Source of the DNA: Kryptolebias marmoratus | Lineage: Eukaryota; Chordata; Actinopteri; Cyprinodontiformes; Rivulidae | DNA: 64,000 nt | Assembly: GCF_001649575.2 (NCBI RefSeq) | Contig: NC_051450.1 | Location: forward strand, 17,543,959 to 17,607,958 | Direction of reading: 5' to 3' | Shown: in pieces, positions 27,763 to 40,500 of the stretch | Position numbering within the stretch: the stretch's first letter is position 1 | How the letters are laid out: the number at the start of each line of letters is the position of its first letter | Notes under the pieces: model-generated | The model's input: the letters and a program-made list of their open reading frames with translations, nothing else | The model's database searches: none | What the model was told of the DNA's origin: nothing | Made by a program: the position numbers and the translations under genes

Positions 27763-30460
27763 GTAAGGAGGCGTCCTCGGGTCTCAGCACCGGGACTCCA
27801 GGGACAGCTCCCTATCTGTCAGAGGCTCACACACACACACACACCTACACACACAATGAGACATTTAAATGGGTTTACCTCTAGGCAATGTTCCATTATT
27901 TTGCCTTGCATCATATAAAACAGCACATTTGACTCACACATTTGCAACAGAACACTTATAGCTCTTTTTATGTGTTTAATTAACTGCTTTTAAATCAAAA
28001 TTAGCCTTTTCCATTTCTATTTCACGACAGTAAAGCAAACCCTGCTTATATTCTAGTTGATATTTGTGAATGGAGGGAAAATGAAGACACTTAATTTGAT
28101 TTTCTGCCAACATTTGCTCTCCAGGTTCGTCTGGCCATAGCAGAGAAGGGCTTGTGCTGTGAGGAGTATGATGTGAGCCTTCCTCTCAGTGAGCACAACG
28201 AGCCGTGGTTCATGAGGCTGAATCCTGCAGGCGAAGTGCCCGTCCTGGTCCACGACGACAACGTCATCTGCGACCCGACACAGATCATGGACTACCTGGA
28301 GGAGAACTTCAAGGAGGGTGAGGATAAATGAAATGGAAACATCTATAGAGTTGCTGAAGCTTTTGTCCTTTTTTTAAATTTTATTTCAATGCACTTTTAT
28401 GTTGTCTTGTTTGGTTCAGCATCTTTGAATATGCATGTTTAATCATTTGTTTTTAATGTTTTCTTGGTTTGCATTAATCCATGATATGTTAAGAGCCTGC
28501 TTCACAAAGAAGGAAAAATCTGGTAAGCACACTCGAGAGGAGCTTTATTTTCTCACTCTTATAAAAATCACGTCTTTATTTTAGTGTTTGACATAAACTC
28601 TCCTGTGCTTGTCGTATGCATTTCCTGCGTAAGCACCTCTTTTTCTCAAACTAAGAAGCAGAGTAAAGACATACTTTCTCATTTGTCTCCAGAGGGCACT
28701 GCCAGGCTGGTTCCCGAGGAAGGCAGCAGGTATTATCTCAGAGTGCAGCACTACAGAGAGCTGCTGGACTCGCTGCTGATGGACGCCTACACACACGGCT
28801 GCATCCTTCATCCTGAGATCACCGTGGACTCCCACATCCCAGCATATGCTGCCACGTCTATTCGAAGTAAGACCATCTCAGACGCAAAACATAATCAGCT
28901 TTTGCCTTTTTGTGGCAGAAAGTATTTTATGCTTCTCAGTAATGTTAAGGGGTAAAGGATAATATGTTAAAATCGACTGATTGATTGATTTATGCGTACC
29001 AATTAGCATTAACTCGTAGTTCTTATTGACAGCACAGATCGTAAACACGCAGTCCGAGCTGCAGAAACTGGCTGAGCAGAACCCAGAGCTGAAAGATGCT
29101 TATAAAGCTAAACAGAGGCGCTTAAAGGTAAGTGAGTACATGAGGAGAGGGCTAAAGGAGTTAAAATGTTGTGTTCTGGGGTTTAAGCTACAGGCATCTT
29201 CTAAAATTCATAAAGCAACGCTCCGGAATCCATTCATAGAAACTAAAAATGAAATCTAATATATTTAGTTAAGCAGCTGTGACTCACACTGAGGGATGGT
29301 TTTGGGATTCATTGCACTTAGCAATTCAATTTGAATATTTTGGTTTTGGTTTCTGTCTTACAGGATTTTAAACAGCTTAAAGTGATTGTAAAATGTCTGA
29401 CGAGTTCACAAAAACTGCTCAGAGAGAAGCCATTGTCAGTTGTCTTAAAATACTTAATTTGCAGCTTATATTTCTTTACGAAATGAAATCTCGTAGAAAC
29501 ACATTATTGTCTTTCTAGTGCATGTATTAAAGACAGAACGAGCAGCTGGCTTCTAATCCTCCCTGAATCAGTGGAGCAGTCAGTGCAGATAGGCTTGGAT
29601 GGGAGAAAAATGGTAACATAGATTTATTCTAAATCTGTTAAACATGGCAAGAAGAACATTAATTTATTGATCCCATTAATGCTTGTTCTAGTAGAGCTAA
29701 AAATTTTAAATAAGAACAAAATAATTACCTTAAAAGCCACCAAATTAGTACATTATGTTAACCCTAATGAATGTATTTTGAAGTTTGGCAGCCAACCGGA
29801 AAGTTTCAAACTCTTCATTTCTTTACTTTTTTTGTCCATTTATGACTCCAAACAGGAGGGAATGTGTGCCATAAATGTTTCTGCGTTAATGTGTTTGTAG
29901 TCAAAGCTGTTTGACCACGACAACATGAAGTATCTGAAGAAGCTTCTGGATGAACTGGAAGGTGTGATGGACCAGGTGGAGACAGAGTTACAGAGGAGGG
30001 TGGAGGAAACACCAGGTATCCATGGCAGCTTGCCACTTTAACGCAGCAGTTTACGTGAAACCAGTCCCAATTGAAAAGTTTCTCTTTCTGTCCCCCTGCT
30101 TTTGCAGAGGAAGGCAGTCCGTCCTGGCTTTGCGGTGACTTCTTCAGCATGGCCGACGTCTCCCTGGCCGTCACATTGCACCGCCTGAAGTTCCTCGGCC
30201 TCTCCCGCCGCTACTGGGGCAACGGCCTCCGGGTCAACGTGGAAACGTACTACGAGCGGGTGGTGGAGCGGCCGGCCTTCAGGAGAGTTCTGGGCCATGT
30301 CAACAACATCCTGATCTCCGCCGTCCTTCCTGTGGCGTTCCGGGTGGCTAGAAAGAACGCACCAGTTATAGCCGGTACGACTCTGCTGATCGGGTTTCTC
30401 GGAGGAGCCACTTACCTCGCGTTCCTCTACATGAAGAAGAGACTGACTTCCTTCAGCTGA
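27601..30460 (+). CDS. gdap1: Ganglioside-induced differentiation-associated protein 1 (complete, six coding exons)
   Basis: GDAP1 is a GST-like protein anchored by its C-terminal tail in the mitochondrial outer membrane (also reported in peroxisomes). It affects mitochondrial fission and redox balance, and human mutations cause Charcot-Marie-Tooth disease. The exons 27601-27762, 28125-28317, 28693-28866, 29033-29127, 29901-30015 and 30108-30460 total 1092 nt, 363 residues plus stop, with every junction in frame and GT/AG bounded. A GST-N domain covers about residues 40-118 (KLKLYHWTQSFNSQKVRLAI). A GST-C region includes VQHYRELLDSL, DAYTHGCILHPE, the GDAP1-specific helical loop (residues 178-246) and WLCGDFFSMADVSLAVTLHR. 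A hydrophobic segment is at about 313-326, and a membrane anchor at about 331-355 is followed by KKR. The family length is near 358; the extra residues are in a longer, polar N-terminus. Recognition is very secure. Confidence 0.97.
28125..28317 (+). CDS. gdap1: gdap1 coding exon 2
   Basis: The acceptor is CTCTCCAG and the donor is G|GTGAGG. The exon is 64 codons plus one base and encodes VRLAIAEKGL to DYLEENFKE. It holds most of the GST-N fold, including SEHNEPWFMRLNPAGEVPVL. Confidence 0.95.
28693..28866 (+). CDS. gdap1: gdap1 coding exon 3
   Basis: The acceptor is TTTGTCTCCAG and the donor is A|GTAAG. The exon encodes EGTARLVPEEGSRYYLRVQH through DAYTHGCILHPEITVDS to TSIR. This is the start of the GST-C-like half. 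Confidence 0.95.
29033..29127 (+). CDS. gdap1: gdap1 coding exon 4
   Basis: The acceptor is ATTGACAG and the donor is AAG|GTAAGT. The A|CA split codon gives Thr177, and 31 codons follow, QIVNTQSELQKL to KQRRLK. This is the charged helical loop typical of GDAP1-family proteins. A second AG five bases downstream would break the reading frame, so the first was chosen. Confidence 0.93.
29901..30015 (+). CDS. gdap1: gdap1 coding exon 5
   Basis: The acceptor is GTTTGTAG and the donor is G|GTATCC. Its 38 codons, SKLFDHDNMKYLKKLLDEL to RRVEETP, continue the helical region. Confidence 0.95.
30108..30460 (+). CDS. gdap1: gdap1 coding exon 6 (C-terminus and membrane anchor)
   Basis: The acceptor is TTTTGCAG. 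The exon encodes the last GST-C helices (ADVSLAVTLHRLKFLG, LGHVNNILISAVLP) and the tail anchor at residues 331-355, and ends RLTSFS-TGA at 30458-30460. Basic residues after the anchor fit mitochondrial outer-membrane targeting. Confidence 0.96.
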
Positions 30461-30504
30461 GGCAGCCTAAGGTGATCTGGAACATTAATTTAAAACGATT
30501 AACT

Positions 30505-30510
30505 AATAAA
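30505..30510 (+). terminator. Candidate gdap1 polyadenylation signal
   Basis: AATAAA lies 45 bases after the gdap1 stop codon. That would give an unusually short 3' UTR. A later ATTAAA at about 30922 is an alternative. Transcript data would be needed to choose. Confidence 0.3.
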
Positions 30511-30974
30511 CATGCACAATATGTAACAGAACAAACCCTAATTTTGTGGAGTGTTGCACACGATGGACTTTCATTCCTTCTTGATGACTGCTGCTTCGCA
30601 AAAACAGTGACTGAAGATAAATTTGGGATGTTTTGCTTTCTTTTCTCTTGCGTTAACATCAACTTGCAGGTCTCATATCTGTATAAATTACATTCACATG
30701 TTCTGCCTTTGTAGGAGGTTTGAATAATATGCTACCTTACACTGTATGTATGCAGACATGTGTCACCTGAACCAGATAATAGAGACATAAATGCTTCAAA
30801 TGTGCCATAAAAGCTGTTTTGGCTGTAGTTGCTTTTGCATTCAACATGGCTGCTCCTGAACGCACCATTCTTGACAGAGTACAGTTGTCTGACCGTGGAA
30901 TGATAACAAAACATTCATGGAATTAAAGAAATACAAATAGACTTTCTAACTGTACTGACAGCTATAAAAACTTG

Positions 30975-32025
30975 AGATTACTTGCATAACTCTGGTTCTC
31001 AGAGTAGCATGAGTGAGATATCTCACTCCCTCTGTGCATTCCTCAGAAGCATTTATCTCATTACGTTAGTCCTGATTGGCTGGTGATCCCGACGCCTGCG
31101 TCACCTACCCTTTCAGTAGCTTGTGTTACAACGCAGCACTATTCAAAATAAGCACCTCTTCTCACTTTGCTCCAGCAAGAAGGTTCGTCGGGTGAGACAT
31201 CTCACTCGTGCTACTGTGAGAAGTCGGGTTACACAAGTAACCTGAAGTTCTCATTCATAGTATTTGATTCCATGTCTCACTGTGGCATATGGAGACTCCC
31301 GTATTGCCAGACACAGCTTACCTCTAACAACCACCAGCACTCAAAAGGTGCCCTCCTGTTCCAACAAAGGGGGTTTAACACAGCAGAGGCCACATTTGGA
31401 ACGGAGACATCCAACTTGTAAAACTGAGCAAAAGCAAGTAGAGAGGACCAACTCCCTGCTGCACATATGTCCTGAATAAAGACCCCGTTAACAAGGGCCC
31501 AGGATGCAGTCAGACCGTGAGTGGAGTAAGCACGCAGGCCCACAGGCACCTGATGGCCCTGCTAGGGAAACTGCCCCCACAATCCAGTGGGAGAGACACT
31601 ACTTTGTGATGGGCTTGCAACATAAGAGGTTTTGCTCAGGACACAAACATCTGATCGTTTCTCTGAACGTTGCTAGTCCTGTCCAAATACACACGCAGGG
31701 CCCGGACTGGACAAAGCTTATTCAACCGCTGCTGTTCCTCAGGTGAAGAAAAAGCTGGGGGGGACAAAAGGCTGTAAGCAGAATGGGAGAGAATGAGCCC
31801 ACCACCTTCGGCACAGAAGCCAGGTTGGACTGCAGTGAGACTCTGACACCCACAGGAGCAAACCTGGTGCAGGAGGGGCTTACAGGAAGTGCACGGTCAG
31901 CTTAGCAGATGCCAGGGCCAGCAGCAGCACTGTCTTACGAGACAGAAGTTTTAGGTCAGCCTCCCCCAGAGGCTCAAATGTGGGGCCAGAGAAACACTTC
32001 GGGTGTATCCCATAGTGGCACATCG
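30975..32025 (-). mobile_element. Decayed DIRS-type (tyrosine recombinase) retrotransposon, 3' part
   Basis: Read on the minus strand, this stretch encodes broken pieces of a DIRS tyrosine recombinase, out of frame with one another. PLGEADLKLLSRKTVLLLAL at about 31960-31905 is followed by FAPVGVRVSLQSN, and then by LRAYSTHGLTASWALVNGVF continuing into DICAAGSWSS and FAQFYKLDVSVPNVASAVL at about 31540-31340. The last block is the catalytic C-terminal region of DIRS recombinases, where R-H-x-x-R/Y motifs are expected. Stops and frameshifts interrupt it. The end nearest gdap1 (30985-31260) has paired inverted motifs (GAGTGAGATATCTCACTC; GGTTACACAAGTAACC) consistent with DIRS terminal repeats. 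Only the recombinase end is present; I see no reverse transcriptase. Confidence 0.75.
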
Positions 32026-34324
32026 AAAACAAATACTCTGTATGAGAACAGTGTTTAAGAATATATCAGTTAAGAAAATGAAAAAGGTGGAAACTCAAAC
32101 AATGAGGTCAGACATCTTGATTTGTGCGTATGTAAGAGTCTAACAGGTTTTGCCCATTGTGTGCTCGTTACTTGTTGTAATTTGGGGCTAATGCAGAGTG
32201 AGAAATTAAAATGAAATAAAGTCAAAGCCTTTAGTTTGTTTTCTGCGACAAAGTTTGTCAAAATTAAGCGTAACTTCTGCAAATAAAAACTGGATCTTAA
32301 AATGACAAGGCTCTTGGTGGGATCTACGTTTAGTTCTCTTTATGTTTCAGGTCTAAAAAAAATCAATAAATAAAATAATTTTCTTGTGAAATGGCAGCCA
32401 AAATAACACTTTTACTCACAGTATTATATCACAAAGGTGTTATCAATGGGTGTAGGCCTAAAAGTCATGAATAAAGTTTTAATTCACAAATTCTACTGCA
32501 TTTCAGAAAATATATCTGCTCATTTTGTGCACCTTAGAAAGCAACTATATCCACATAAAAATGAGTGGGAATTGAAGAAACGGTAACAAAAATGCTGTAA
32601 GGGAAATAATGTAATATCTGCAGAGTTTTAAGTAAACAAATGCTTGTTTTTGATACTGACAATGTGGGTTTACTAAAAAAAGAGGAAAAATTGACCTGGT
32701 TTCTCTGATCATACAGAAGCAAATGCGTTTTTGTGCCACTAGAGGGCAGTGTTTCTTTAAACAACACTTTGTAAGAATTCAGAGAATAACATGTAGTCCA
32801 GAATGCAGTTTTTTTTTCCCCGCAACTACAATTGTATACCCTTCACTTCATGATAATGACTGTGTTGCACTGATTAACAGTATTTTTTCTTCTTTTTTAC
32901 AGCTTTATGTGCAGAAATTGGCTTATGCAACAGGATGATGGCAACACCAAATCCAACACAATGGGTAAAAAAATAAGAAAGCAAAACAAAGTAAAGGTGT
33001 TAAATTGGCCTAGCTGTGGCTGTAAGTGTGAATTTATGCCTGCAAACATCAGAGAGCTGCACAAAGAGGAAGAGGGAGCCAAAACATCTTTACAATGATG
33101 CGAGAGACCGATATAATCCTGCAGAAGACAAATACTTTTAATTATCTGTAGGTTGTATTAATTTTATTACCACCCGATTTCTATATTTTATCTTAGCTGG
33201 TTTGTGTTTTTTAAATAAATAGTAAAGTTTTGTTTTTTTCAGGTAAGAACTGATGAAAAGTATCCAATGTTTTTGGGCTTTTGGCCTAAATAAATTATAA
33301 AAGATCAAATATATTTAGAAAATAAATACAGACTTAATTGATTTGTATCAGTTTGTTAATCATATGCTCAAATCTTTCTGTCTAATCTCTAAAAAAATAG
33401 TTGATTTCATTACTGACCTCAAATTTAGCTGTTATTTTGTAAATTAGACTGAAAAGAAATTGATAATTATGACAGATTTATGACTTTTGACTTTTATTTT
33501 GAAAGATGGCAAAAAACCAGACAATTTTCAGAATCAAGCAGAGTGTCTTCGATTAATTCAGTAATACATTTTCTACAATAAATGAGGATCTAATTTGTGC
33601 TGAAGCTACTGTCTTAACTCTTTAATGTTTAGGTTTTCGATGCCCTCTGAAAGGTTGTTTTATGGTTCTGCTTGAGAGATTTATTTTTAGATTTTCTCAA
33701 TGTCCACACTCGAAGGTGGGGTAAATCACAGCGAAGAGTGAAAATCTCATGCGGTATAGATGCACATTGGGAAACAGCTGTGATTTGAAGGTTCCTTTGT
33801 GCTGCGTGCACACCAAAAGCCATGCAGTTTGTGTTACAAAACCAAAAAAAAGAAGAAAGTAAAGCTTTAGTGGGAGCTCGGATCCAGGATCCTTTCCCAC
33901 CTCTTTGCACCCGAGCAGCCAAAAGTCACCAAAGTGGTGAGACACAGACGTTTTATTTTAAACAGACTCATCACGTCGGTTTGGAGGTGAAGGACTGTCT
34001 TTTCCTGGCTTCAGTTAAAAGGTCAAAGGTTCTGCGGTGAGCAAAAATACGTCTGTACCAAAACGTTTACTGTGCTACAATATGGAGACCAACTGAAATG
34101 TTCTTTTCCTGTGTTTTTAAATTTTCCAAACTTTAAATTTTTTTTTTTTTTACATTCTAACTACTTCTGCGCACTTTGTGTCATTTTAGCTTTTCACAGG
34201 TTAAAACATTCAGCTCATTCAGAAAATGGATGCTATGACTTCTGTTTTTTTGTAACTTTTATACTTTTCAAAAGATTTAACTTTTACAATTATTTACCCC
34301 CTAAAAATACACAATTTCTGTTTA

Positions 34325-34530
34325 AGTCTTTTAGCTTCCAGTTACAGTTCTGGTACTTTTAGCTATTAGCTAATCTTTTGCTACTCTTCTCTTTTAGCTA
34401 CCATTCGGCTCATTTTAGCTAGCTTCTTGCTGCTCTTAGCTAACCTTTCTCTGCATCTAGACTTTAACTAGCATTCTGCTTCTTTTAGCTTTTAGCTAGC
34501 CTTTTGCTGCTTTTGAATTCTCTGGCGTTC
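34325..34530 (+). repeat. Degenerate TTTTAGC array
   Basis: Units such as TTTTAGCTATTAGCTAATCT and CTTTTGCTACT recur across about 200 bp. Confidence 0.6.
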
Positions 34531-36092
34531 AGCTCTCAGCATTCTCACTGTATTTTCACAGAAAAGGCTGTTTCTTCGGTTTATATTCCCATCCAGGGAG
34601 TTTGTAAACCTCTTCGCTGTATCTTAGAAATTGCGACTGGCTTCCAGTCAAACCACTGAAACAGAGCTGCAGCGCTTCTCTTTACTGCCAATAAAATAAA
34701 CAAAATCAGGGTGCATCATCAGCTCCATCCTTTTCTCCACTCACTCTGTTTTCTAAGAACTGGAGTCTCTTTTCCTTTGCTGCTCCCCCCACCCCTGGCA
34801 GAAAGTCTGCGTCAGAGGCAGCGGGCGAAGTGGTGCAGGTGGCCACTTTGGAAACGGAGAGGTGCGTGGAAACCCCCAGCAGACGCTCAGTCTGGAGACA
34901 GGAGAGGCGTGCAGTAACGGCGTGTTTGGGTGGCTGAAGAGAGTGAGAGAGACAGACGGCTGGAAACCAGTTTCTTGGTGATGCAAGTGAGCAGGGAGGG
35001 GCCGGAGAACCAGAAACCAAGAAGAGCATGCTGCAAGTTAAGAGGATTTGGGATGATCTGCAGCAGTGCAGGGGGAACAGCTCCCCCTCAAGCTGTTTTT
35101 TTTTGTCTGACTGAACTCATATCCTAAAGATGGTTCCTAAAAGTCTTGGCTTTTCAAGACAAGACCTTTTTCCCCCTCATTCCTACAGGATTTCTTGCTG
35201 AGAGTAAACTAAAGTTTGACAGGTGGGCTGTCGGGTGATGACGTTTGAATCATGTTGGATGTTCACAGACAGGCGGGCTGGGTAAACACAAACCCCCGCA
35301 GCGGTCAGCTGACAGCCAACCTCAGGTTAGTTCTTGCCAAGTCAGCCAAGTCAGTGGGATCATGGAAACTTCCAGAGATATTTTACAGGTTGAGGCTTTG
35401 AGCTGTGGCAGCAAAGACTTGGAGGAAAATAAGACTATAAACCATCGGAGCAATCTGAAAATGAAGAAACAGCCTCGTTGCTACGATAACAGTCATCCAA
35501 TTCTCAAAGAACTCACATGGCTGTTTTGAGTTTGCCATCATCAGTGCCTGAGAGAAAACCTCAAATCAGTGCATTTAAAATGGTGGTGTCACAAATACAA
35601 CAGATAAAACTCCCTGTTTTGAAGAAATAAAGTGTAAAGAGACTCGCTGCTATCAACATTTAGATAATTTATCAGTCAGGGGCCGCAGGAATACAAGCAT
35701 ACGAACATCTACAGGTGCATCGTTTCCTACAGCAGCTTACAGCAAACTCTCACTACACAATGCTCAAAAGGCAACGAACAATCCTTTTTCATTTTAAAAA
35801 TACGTCTCAACGACATCTAAACTGTTCTTAGATCTCGTGCCTAAAATTGGACCAAATCTAGTCTAAAAGTGAAAGTTTGCAAATATCTAAACCAAATCGT
35901 AGATGTTGAGATTGACAAGAAAAATTAAAAATTGCAAAATTTTACCCACATTGGAGCGCTCAGTTCCTGCGTTTCGTTGTTGTCTGGCCTCTTACTCTGT
36001 CTGAACTGAGCTACAGCTGATTTCTGTGTCTCACCATGCAGTTTACTGATACTTTGCGGGCCGAATGCAAAGAACACGTGGACCGTGTAAGG

Positions 36093-36403
36093 CAGGGGTG
36101 AAGAACAAAGTGGATTTCTGCCATTTTACAAGAACTCCAACTCAGGATTTCCCAGCGGTTCATGTGAATGTTACTTTTTAAACCTTTACAGCAGGGGTGG
36201 CCAACTCGTCCTCGAGGGCCACCATCCTGCATGTTTTCATCGTTTCCCTGCTCCAGCACACTTGATTTAGTGGTTAAATCACCTCTTCATGTTCTGCAGA
36301 AGCCTGTTAATCACCCATTGATTTAAATCAGGTGTGTTGGAGCAGAGAAACAAGTAAAACATGCAGGATGGTGGCCCTCGAGGACCAGGGTTGGCCACCC
36401 CTG
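36093..36403. mobile_element. Composite MITE, copy 2: fold-back element plus about 95 bp of jph1-intron flank
   Basis: The inner part 36192-36403 is an inverted copy of the 16729-16940 MITE. Left of it, 36093-36191 matches the right flank of copy 1 (about 16941-17028), ending at a new CAGGGGTG terminus. The outer flanks GTGTAAGG (36085-36092) and GTATAAGG (36404-36411) differ at one base, like an aged 8-bp target duplication for the whole 311-bp unit. Confidence 0.7.
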
Positions 36404-36595
36404 GTATAAGGGCTGGGGGCCACCAGTTGACTCTCACTGCTGTAGATAAAAGTGTCCTCAGTGTGAGTGGACGGCAGATACAGTCACCAGAGGTGGGGTT
36501 TCATGATGTTGACACGACTGCTAACAGGACCCCCCTCACCCCCTGATTGGCTCATCCTTCCCAGCTTTATGAGAAAAGAGAAAACCCTGTACCCC

Positions 36596-36598
<3 letters not shown>

Positions 36599-36653
<55 letters not shown>
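36599..36653. repeat. CA microsatellite (longest in the window)
   Basis: About 27 perfect CA units. Confidence 0.95.
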
Positions 36654-36655
<2 letters not shown>

Positions 36656-37384
36656 AGTCCTCAAATATTTAACCTTGGCATGTATAAATACTGCAGAGCA
36701 GGAGAAACGATGCCCTGGTCCTGCTGCGTTATAAATCTCTGCTCGATTGGCCAGATGTGGCCAAGTTCAACACGCCAACAGGTTTTTATTGTGTTAATAA
36801 ATTTTCTGTGTAAGAAGACTGAGCTGTTACGATGCAAATGAGACTGTGATTCCAGAGGTGATGAGAGAAACGTCTTTTTTTCACAGTTTTCAGCAAGTGT
36901 GTGTGTCTGGAAAAGTACAAGTTTGACAGATGTTGCTGAGTAAAATCAGAGTTACGGTGGACGTTCTTACATCCATGAGTCTACTGGAAGTAGATCAATG
37001 TACTGTCTTTTTTTCCCTTTCAAGCATGGCCTGCTTTGCTCCAGAGGTTGGTGCAGATTGCTTTTATCTGATTTTATCTGTCCTTGACATCTGTCACATG
37101 CAAACGAGAAAGAAAGTCCAAATATGAGACCCGATAATGTATTTATAGGAATGCTAACTGCATTCATTTCTGTTGTTCCAAACTACATCTGTATATTTTG
37201 TACTATTTTAGTCATTCATATATAAAAATGTTTAGCTCATACAGGGAGATGGGTGCTATAACTTTTGTTTTTTGTAACTTTTAAAAAAAATTAACGGTAT
37301 TTTCCATAATCTTCCCCAAAGTAACAAACTGATTCTGTTCAATTTCTTCAAAAACTTTGATTTCTGACATCTGCTTCAGCATAG

Positions 37385-37595
37385 TTGCTCTATTTCTAGC
37401 TACTTTTAGCTACCATTCTGCTACTTTTACCTTTTAGCTATTTGTGCTTTTCTACTTATGCAAGCTTTAGCTTATAGCCAGCTTTTTGCTACTTTTAGCT
37501 TTTATCATATTGCTACTTTTAGCTGGCCTTTTGCTGCTTTTAGCTAGCATTTTTGCTTCTTTTAGCTATTCGCTAGTGTTCTGCTTCTTATAGCT
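37385..37595 (+). repeat. Degenerate TTTTAGC array
   Basis: Units such as CTACTTTTAGCTACCATTCTG recur across about 210 bp in the same sense as the arrays at 20085 and 34325. Confidence 0.6.
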
Positions 37596-40500
37596 CTAAC
37601 AACAAGTAGTAAATCTGCTTTGGTGGCTCTAAGGTGCCCGAGCATTTGGAATAGACTTATTACTGCAGGGACAAAAAACAAAGCAGAAATTATTATTGCA
37701 GGCAGGATTACAGGAAAAAAAAAACATTATTAAATCACACAAACTTGTGTTTTAAACAGCGCCAGTAAAATTCCTGCTTAGCTAAAACATCAAGCTTTTA
37801 TTCTTAGAATCCTTGAAGTAAAAGGTTTAAACCCAATGTGGTCTATCTGATACAGATTGTAAGATTGACATAAACAAAAATGGCTAAACTGATGCTTTTT
37901 TATTTGTCACAAGCAGCATTTCCTTCCTGTTATAGTTTATTTAGGTCTGAACCAACGCACACACTCTGTTCTGCTGCTTCATGGTTCTCTGGCATTTTCT
38001 CCTTTACGCATGATATTATCATTTCATTTGAAAGTCACTTTTAATTGTCTTCTTCTGTTCTGTTGATTTTCTCGAACACAGGACGGTTTTCTTACAGCAG
38101 TTTAAACAGAAGTCAGGATCTGAATTTGATCAAAATCAGCTGAGCGCCGCAGTTGGAGCCCCACGAGCAGCTCGTCCTCGCTGACCTGCTGGGAGAAATA
38201 ACCAAACACATGTTACAGGCTGGCTTTTGTTATTTGCTCAAATGTTTCTGCTTTTCTGGGAGGGAATTCTGCCTAACTATGAGTAGCTCTGAAAACAACT
38301 GCTTTCCTATTTTCTCCCTGACGGTTCTGTTCGTGGCCTCGTTCAGGTCGACTTTGACGGCGCGGCCGTTTGAAGCGGAGACGCAGATCTTTAAACGCAC
38401 ACTTCTCTTCAAAGACACGTTTTATTTACAGAGTTGGGTCAAAGCTGGAGGACTCTCAGTGGCGTGTCACAAATTCCACATCTCTGTTACAAACCAACAT
38501 GCAGTTTTTTTAAGGCAGACTTTACCAGCAGCAGAAAGATGCTGAAGACGTTTCAACACCATGAGAACACGTTTTATGCTAAAAATACTCAGGTCCAATC
38601 AGCAGCCAGACTTTTTTTTCAACAGAGCCATGCTGTTTTATTAAATCCAGATTGTAGTTTTGCATTGTCTTGCTGATATAAGCAATATTTTCCTCTAAAC
38701 ACTGCAGTTTGTAAAACATGTGTTGCTTGAAATCCTCTACAGTTTATTCAGCATCACAACATCTGTGATTTCCAAAGACAAGTGCAGCCTGTTAAAGGAT
38801 GCTGAGGGTCCTCTGACAGATTCCTTCCCTGGGATTTATTTTATTTTTACTTGTCTATGCGTAATAAAAAGGTAGGCAGCATTTGTGCACAACACTTCTG
38901 AAAATATGACATAGTTCCACATCCTAACATTATGATTATTACAAATATGGTCTTATGAAAAGATATTAGAATCTAATTACTAATCTAATTAAATTTATTA
39001 ATGTGTATAAATAGGTTACTCTAGGTTACACTATTTGGCCAACAATCAAGCGTCATTCTTTTATTATTTTTCTTCCTAGTTTAGATTTTAAACATCAAAC
39101 ATTTGTCAGTAAATTACCTGCATGTAAGCTCAGACTATTTGTTTCAATGTATAAGCAATGTTTTACAACTGTTTTATAAATCCTTGTTAATGCCTTATAA
39201 TGTGTTTACAAACTCTTGAATAACCCTTTAATAAATCCCTTTAAAAGGGGCTTTTATTAGGAAGTGATAACTCTTTTTTTTACTATAACCTTTTCCATTT
39301 TTTATAACCCTGAACGCATAATGAGCACATCAAATTAATCATAAGCAACAGTATTAAAAAAACAACTCAGTTTCAGTATTTCATATTTTGTCTTTGCTCT
39401 ATTTCAATCTCATTAGAAAGTTTTAGGCTTTAGAAGTCATTGCTTTCGTTTCTTAGTTTTGAATTTGGCTCGTCCCGCTGGAGACAAACCAAAAAAACGC
39501 TGAAAAGCTTCAGGTCTTAAACGTGCCCTTTAAAAGCACATCAGCAGCCGAATGAAATTACTCACAAACGCATGCAAAACTCTGCTTCACATGACATCAG
39601 CCTGAACATATTTGTACAAATTCACCAAAGGCAGGAAAACGTGAGTGGATTATCTCTAAGAAGTGAGTGGGATAACAGGTGAAACTATATATGGTGTTCT
39701 AAGCCGGCCATGGAAAGCAGATTATGCATTGGCAGCATTTCTGCAGCCTCCCTGCCAAACACAATACTCGCCATAATGAGAAACACTTGTTTCTAAAGGA
39801 ACAATCCGCCGAGCCACACACAATTCAAACACAACCAAGGGGAGCTTATATTTCACTGTTTATCATTAACACTGATTACTTTTTAGTGGACTTGGCTCAC
39901 AGACAGAGAAGTATTCCCATCCAGCAGATCGCATAAAAATTTAAGATCTGTCGGTTTTTACAAACGTCCGAGAGGTGAGGCTCATAGGTGGAGAGGATTG
40001 AGGAGGAAACAAAACATTTCAAAGGAAATGAAGACTGCAATGTGAGCCATATTCATAACGGCTTTTTTACCAAGCTTCGTCGCTGAATTATAGCGAGCAC
40101 TTTCTGTTCTGGATAGGAGACGCTGCTCCAGAGAGAACAAATGAACAAACAGGAAAAGTGCAAAGTAATGGCTTCTCAACCAGAAACAAAAACTCTTTTT
40201 TTTTGGTTTGTTTATTTAAAGCCCCTTTTATTTCTGTTCACTAAGAGAGAGAGACATAAAAATGCTGCCTCAACTGAAAATAAAACGGGCTTTAAAGTTT
40301 CTTGTTTGGCCGTGGATCTCTGCTGTATTTCATTGCTACAAAGGGAGGGATTAAATGGCAGAAGGTTTTATTGACACGACCGTATCCATGGAGGATTAGA
40401 GGTCTGTTTTCTTCGAGTAGTCTGAACCCATTAACACCAGACAAGTGGAGAGGAATCCTTTCGCACCCCCTCAACTATTTAGATTTTTCAATCAGGAAGT

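Noticed and set aside
38153..38545. 130-codon plus-strand open frame
   Set aside because: No domain and no supporting splice signals; overlaps an equally open minus-strand frame.
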